Source: Sphingobacteriaceae bacterium | GTDB lineage: Bacteria; Bacteroidota; Bacteroidia; B-17B0; Aurantibacillaceae | Assembly: GCA_016705695.1 (NCBI GenBank) | Contig: JADJLA010000002.1 | Coordinates: 62,001-126,000, forward strand | Length of the DNA: 64,000 nt | Direction of reading: 5' to 3' | The notes under the pieces: generated by a model | The model's input: only the letters and a program-made list of their open reading frames with translations | Told to the model about the DNA's origin: nothing | Database searches by the model: none | Translations under genes and position numbers: made by a program | Part shown: positions 60,854 to 64,000 of the stretch, piece after piece | Position numbering within the stretch: the first letter of the stretch is position 1 | How the letters are laid out: each line of letters starts with the position of its first letter

Positions 60854-62347
60854 ATGATAAAAAAACTACTTTTACTTTTAGCGATCTTTGCCTATAGCAA
60901 AACAAACGCACAAGTATATGGCGCTAATAATTTTACGCTTTGTAGTGTTATTAACCCAGGGACTTATACCACGTCGTATGGAACAAAATTCTCAGCATGT
61001 TGGGGATGGTATCAAGCCAATAAAAACAGAGAGTATGCCATTGCAGGGTCTGCCGCAGGAACCTATTTTGTGGATGTTACAAATCCTTACCAACAAGTAA
61101 TTTGCGATTTTGAACCTGGCAAGATAACCGGTACGGTTTGGCGCGAAATGAAAACCTATCAAAATTATTGTTACGTAGTAAGTGATGATGGCGGCCTTAA
61201 TAGTTTTCAAATTTTTGATCTTCAGTATTTACCGGATAGCGTTCATAAAGTTCATGATGCACAAACCATTTTTAAAAGAACGCATGCCGTATGGATCGAT
61301 GGAAATAAATTGTATTGCTCAAGTGTAACTTACAGTGATAATACAAAATCTACTTTAAATATTTATAGTTTAGCTACTCCAAGTGTTCCTACTTTAATTA
61401 GAAAATTAAATCAAGACGCCGCATTCATTACCACAGTTCATGATACTTACGCTAATAACGATACCGTATTTGTTTCTGCAGGTTATGGAGGCTTGTATAC
61501 CTTCACTCTAACGCCTCCTTCGTATTCATTTACACAAGTTGGATCATTAACAAGTTATGTAAGCTCAGGTTATAATCACAGCAGCGCCATTACACCCAAT
61601 AAAAAAACATTAGTAATGTGCGATGAAGTTCCTGCCGGTTTACCCGTTAAAGTTATCGACGTACAAAATTTAGCTAACATGCAGGTTCTTTCAACCTATA
61701 ATCAATATGCCGGAGGCACGCCGCACAACCCGTGGACAGTGAACGATTCGCTTTGCTTTTTAGCTAGTTATTGCGATGGTTTGCAATTACTCAATATTAA
61801 AAATCCAAACGCTCCTTTCTTGGCCGGATATTTTGATACACATCCACAAGCCGGTGGAAACGTAAGCAGTTACCCTGATCCATATGATGGTTTATGGGGA
61901 TTGTATCCGTATTTGCCAAGTAAAAATATTGTAGCGGTTGACGAGCAGAATGGGATCTTTGTACTGAAATCACATTTATTTACAAATACGATTGTTGCTA
62001 ACGACGATGATCTGCCTCCTCCGGATGGTGTAGGAACAAGCACAGGTTCTCTACCAACAGGCATCAACCCATATTCTTATGGTCAAAATATTATGGTAAG
62101 TCCAAATCCTGCTAACGCTTCGTTATTTATTATGATGGCTGATCTTATGAGTACTAAAGACATTACCTTTGAACTATTCGACATGCAAGGGCGAACAGTA
62201 TTAAAACAAAGTACGTTAGATATTAAGGGAAGTAATTCAAACTTTAAAGAAATAAACACATCGCAATTTGATAATGGTATTTATTTTTTACGACTAAGTT
62301 TAGATAACCAACTCATCAAAAATTCTAAACTCATTATTGCTCACTAA
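60854..62347 (+). CDS. LVIVD-repeat choice-of-anchor B protein with T9SS sorting domain (copy 2)
   Basis: A 497-aa paralogue of the preceding gene, with the same plan: signal peptide ending KTNAQ, LVIVD propeller (CWGWYQANKNREYAIAGSA, PVKVIDVQNLANMQV, LQLLNIKNPNAPF) and a C-terminal type A sorting domain (MVSPNPANASLFI ... GIYFLRLSLDNQL). An Asp/Pro-rich linker with DDDLPPPDGVGTS separates propeller and tail, which the first copy lacks. It starts 1 bp after copy 1 and 5 bp before the 3-hydroxyacyl-CoA dehydrogenase gene. Confidence 0.85.
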   Translation: MIKKLLLLLAIFAYSKTNAQVYGANNFTLCSVINPGTYTTSYGTKFSACWGWYQANKNREYAIAGSAAGTYFVDVTNPYQQVICDFEPGKITGTVWREMKTYQNYCYVVSDDGGLNSFQIFDLQYLPDSVHKVHDAQTIFKRTHAVWIDGNKLYCSSVTYSDNTKSTLNIYSLATPSVPTLIRKLNQDAAFITTVHDTYANNDTVFVSAGYGGLYTFTLTPPSYSFTQVGSLTSYVSSGYNHSSAITPNKKTLVMCDEVPAGLPVKVIDVQNLANMQVLSTYNQYAGGTPHNPWTVNDSLCFLASYCDGLQLLNIKNPNAPFLAGYFDTHPQAGGNVSSYPDPYDGLWGLYPYLPSKNIVAVDEQNGIFVLKSHLFTNTIVANDDDLPPPDGVGTSTGSLPTGINPYSYGQNIMVSPNPANASLFIMMADLMSTKDITFELFDMQGRTVLKQSTLDIKGSNSNFKEINTSQFDNGIYFLRLSLDNQLIKNSKLIIAH

Positions 62348-62352
62348 TTATT

Positions 62353-63522
62353 ATGTTGAATTCTAAAAGTATTATTGGCGTTATTGGTGGCGGTGCCATG
62401 GGTAGCGGTATTGCGCAAGTAGCTGCTTCATTTGGTCACACCGTTCATATTTACGATACAAACAACGACGTTGTTGTAAAAGCAAAACAAACACTCGCGG
62501 CCTCACTTTCAAAACTTGTTGAGAAACAAAAAATTACCGAACAAAAAAAGAATGAGATCATAACCAATGCTCATTTTACTAATGCTTTGAATGATCTTGC
62601 AGACTGCGACCTCATTATTGAAGCTATTGTTGAAAAACTTGAGATCAAACAACAGGTATTTTCGCAAATTGAAAAGCTGGTGAAAAAAACATGCTTGCTT
62701 GCTTCAAACACTTCCTCCTTATCAATTACATCTATTGCTTCTGTTTGTGAAAGACCAGAAAACGTAATAGGTATACATTTTTTTAATCCTGCTACCTTAA
62801 TGCCTTTGGTAGAGATCATTCCCGGCCTTGCCACTTCAAAAGAAATTATTGCTCCCGTAAAACAATTAATTGATTCGTGGGGTAAAGTAACCGTTATTGC
62901 AAAAGATACTCCCGGTTTTATTGTGAATCGTGTGGCTCGTCCTTTTTACAGCGAAGCATTACGAATTGCCGATGAACAAATTGCCGACTACGCAACCATC
63001 GATTGGGCCATGAAAGAAATTGGCGGTTTTAAAATGGGTCCTTTTGAATTAATGGATCTTATTGGGCACGATGTAAATTATGTAGTAACCGAAACCGTTT
63101 GGCAACAATTTTATTTTGATCCGCGCTTTAAACCTTCGCTTACACAAAAGCGTTTATTGGAAGCCAAATTTTTGGGGCGTAAAACCGGAAGAGGATTTTA
63201 TGACTACAGCGAAGGGGCAAAAATGCCGGAGCCAAAAAAAGACATGGCACTAGCCAGACAAATTTATAGTCGCATTATTTGCATGCTCATTAACGAAGCA
63301 GCGGATACTTTATATCTTGGCATTGCCAGCCGCGAAGATATTGACTTGGCTATGACCAAAGGCGTTAACTACCCGAAAGGATTATTAAAGTTGGCCGATG
63401 AAATTGGCGTTAAAAATGTTGCTAAATATTTGATGGATCTATTCCTTATGTACGAGGAAGACAGATACCGAACTTCTGTACTTTTGAAGCAATTGGTTGT
63501 AAATAATCGAACTTTTTACTAG
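62353..63522 (+). CDS. 3-hydroxyacyl-CoA dehydrogenase (PaaH-like)
   Basis: A 389-aa NAD-dependent dehydrogenase. The Rossmann motif VIGGGAMGSGIAQVAA is at ~10, ASNTSSLSITSIA near 118 and the catalytic GIHFFNPATLMPLVEIIPG near 137, split by the His-Phe turn. DTPGFIVNRVARPFYSEALR near 190 joins the C-terminal 3HCDH domain, which appears twice (~185-290 and ~295-389), making the protein longer than the ~290-aa HbdH type. Expected role: oxidation of 3-hydroxybutyryl- or similar acyl-CoA in fatty-acid or aromatic degradation. It follows two surface proteins by 5 bp, an arrangement probably without functional link. Confidence 0.9.
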   Translation: MLNSKSIIGVIGGGAMGSGIAQVAASFGHTVHIYDTNNDVVVKAKQTLAASLSKLVEKQKITEQKKNEIITNAHFTNALNDLADCDLIIEAIVEKLEIKQQVFSQIEKLVKKTCLLASNTSSLSITSIASVCERPENVIGIHFFNPATLMPLVEIIPGLATSKEIIAPVKQLIDSWGKVTVIAKDTPGFIVNRVARPFYSEALRIADEQIADYATIDWAMKEIGGFKMGPFELMDLIGHDVNYVVTETVWQQFYFDPRFKPSLTQKRLLEAKFLGRKTGRGFYDYSEGAKMPEPKKDMALARQIYSRIICMLINEAADTLYLGIASREDIDLAMTKGVNYPKGLLKLADEIGVKNVAKYLMDLFLMYEEDRYRTSVLLKQLVVNNRTFY

Positions 63523-63606
63523 GCGAAAGTCACCTTTAATCATTGAACCCTGTTTAATTTTATTTTTTCGTACTTTTTTTTACGAAGTTTGAGTAACCTA
63601 TTTATC

Positions 63607-64000
63607 ATGAAAAAAATAAATACTCTACCTCTTACCTTTGTAATTATTGCGGCATTTTTGCTTTTTGCCTGTAAAAAGAAGGAAAGTCAAACCTGTAGTG
63701 ACGAAAATGCCATAAAACCGGGTTATGCGGAAGCTTGTGGTGGCACAAAAGGAAATCCCAATGTTGGTGTTCCAACTCCAACGGGTGGCATTCCTGTAAC
63801 CAATCCGGCTTTTGAAAATTCAAGTTTAAATTGCGGTGGAAGCGGATGGTTAAACCCTTCTTGTGCCTCATCTGCCAGCTTAACTTTAAAAGGCATTAGC
63901 GGTTCGGTGGAAGTATCTTTATCATTTAATACAATTCCTCAAACCGGCAATTACAACGTAAGCAGTGTTTCCGGTCCCTCAAACGTTCAGCTAACCGTAT
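63607..64000 (+). CDS. Secreted lipoprotein of unknown function, 5' part only
   Basis: The first ~131 codons are visible. The signal peptide (MKKINTLPLTFVIIAAFLLFAC) ends in a lipobox, and Cys22 is followed by KKK. The mature part is Gly/Asn/Ser-rich with several Cys (TCSDENA, EACGG, NCGGSGWLNPSCASS), then a beta-sheet-like stretch (LTLKGISGSVEVSLSFNT). The frame is open to the end of the window. I recognise no family. A TTCGTA/TACGAA inverted repeat lies just upstream (63567-63586), of unknown role. Confidence 0.75.
   Translation, partial: MKKINTLPLTFVIIAAFLLFACKKKESQTCSDENAIKPGYAEACGGTKGNPNVGVPTPTGGIPVTNPAFENSSLNCGGSGWLNPSCASSASLTLKGISGSVEVSLSFNTIPQTGNYNVSSVSGPSNVQLTV

Overview
The window is chromosomal DNA of an AT-rich member of the Bacteroidota. 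The evidence is the gene content: PorP/SprF-type and TPR/PD40/OmpA-type outer-membrane proteins of type IX secretion (T9SS), proteins with C-terminal T9SS sorting domains, TonB-dependent receptors, many lipoproteins with a CKK-type Cys, and the bacillithiol genes bshC and bshB1. Promoters also fit the Bacteroidota -7 consensus TAnnTTTG. I cannot name the genus from the sequence.

Layout. 1-6.7 kb: the 5' end of recQ (minus), a minus-strand operon of a TonB-dependent receptor and two paralogous DUF5689/choice-of-anchor J lipoproteins, and a divergent secreted EEP-family endonuclease. 6.7-12.5 kb: an accessory island with hairpin repeats, a class II Fic/DUF4172 gene behind a four-copy operator array, and a 4.2-kb segment bounded by a 42-bp imperfect inverted repeat. 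Each arm is followed by a truncated tRNA 3' end. Inside are an HTH protein, a zinc-ribbon protein, a pRiA4b ORF-3 family protein and cell-envelope genes. 12.5-25.5 kb: an MBL hydrolase, T9SS-type envelope genes, a TPR/SpoIIE phosphatase, an OmpA/M61/CPBP operon and a di-haem cytochrome c peroxidase. 25.6-36.5 kb: housekeeping genes (pyrE, NUDIX, upp with an in-frame stop, bshC, folA, a lytic transglycosylase) and a PhoR-like kinase. 37-44.4 kb: a PhoB-like regulator, a second TonB receptor, a T9SS substrate and an atypical regulator, with 11-bp-phased repeats in the intergenic regions. 44.4-53.9 kb: bshB1, lpxD, murB and a surface-polysaccharide cluster (three glycosyltransferases, an epimerase, an acyltransferase and a broken asnB). 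53.9-64 kb: a SiaC-like phosphoprotein, an L,D-transpeptidase, a His/Cys-rich membrane protein, an Omp85 protein, two LVIVD-repeat proteins, a 3-hydroxyacyl-CoA dehydrogenase and the start of a lipoprotein.

How the parts fit. Most genes serve the envelope: secretion, surface display, nutrient import, peptidoglycan turnover and polysaccharide. The kinase/regulator pair, the second TonB locus and perhaps the nuclease/TonB locus may form one nutrient-responsive (possibly phosphate) regulon. That is inference.

Two genome-wide themes stand out. First, at least five genes carry an exact TAnnTTTG box exactly four bases before the start codon, which predicts leaderless mRNAs. A SiaC-like gene with no ordinary start codon has an ATC at that same position. 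Second, several genes are disrupted (asnB by a 5' deletion and a frameshift, upp by a TAA, a small membrane gene by a frameshift at T6, recQ without an in-frame start). This could be real decay or assembly error; raw reads would decide.
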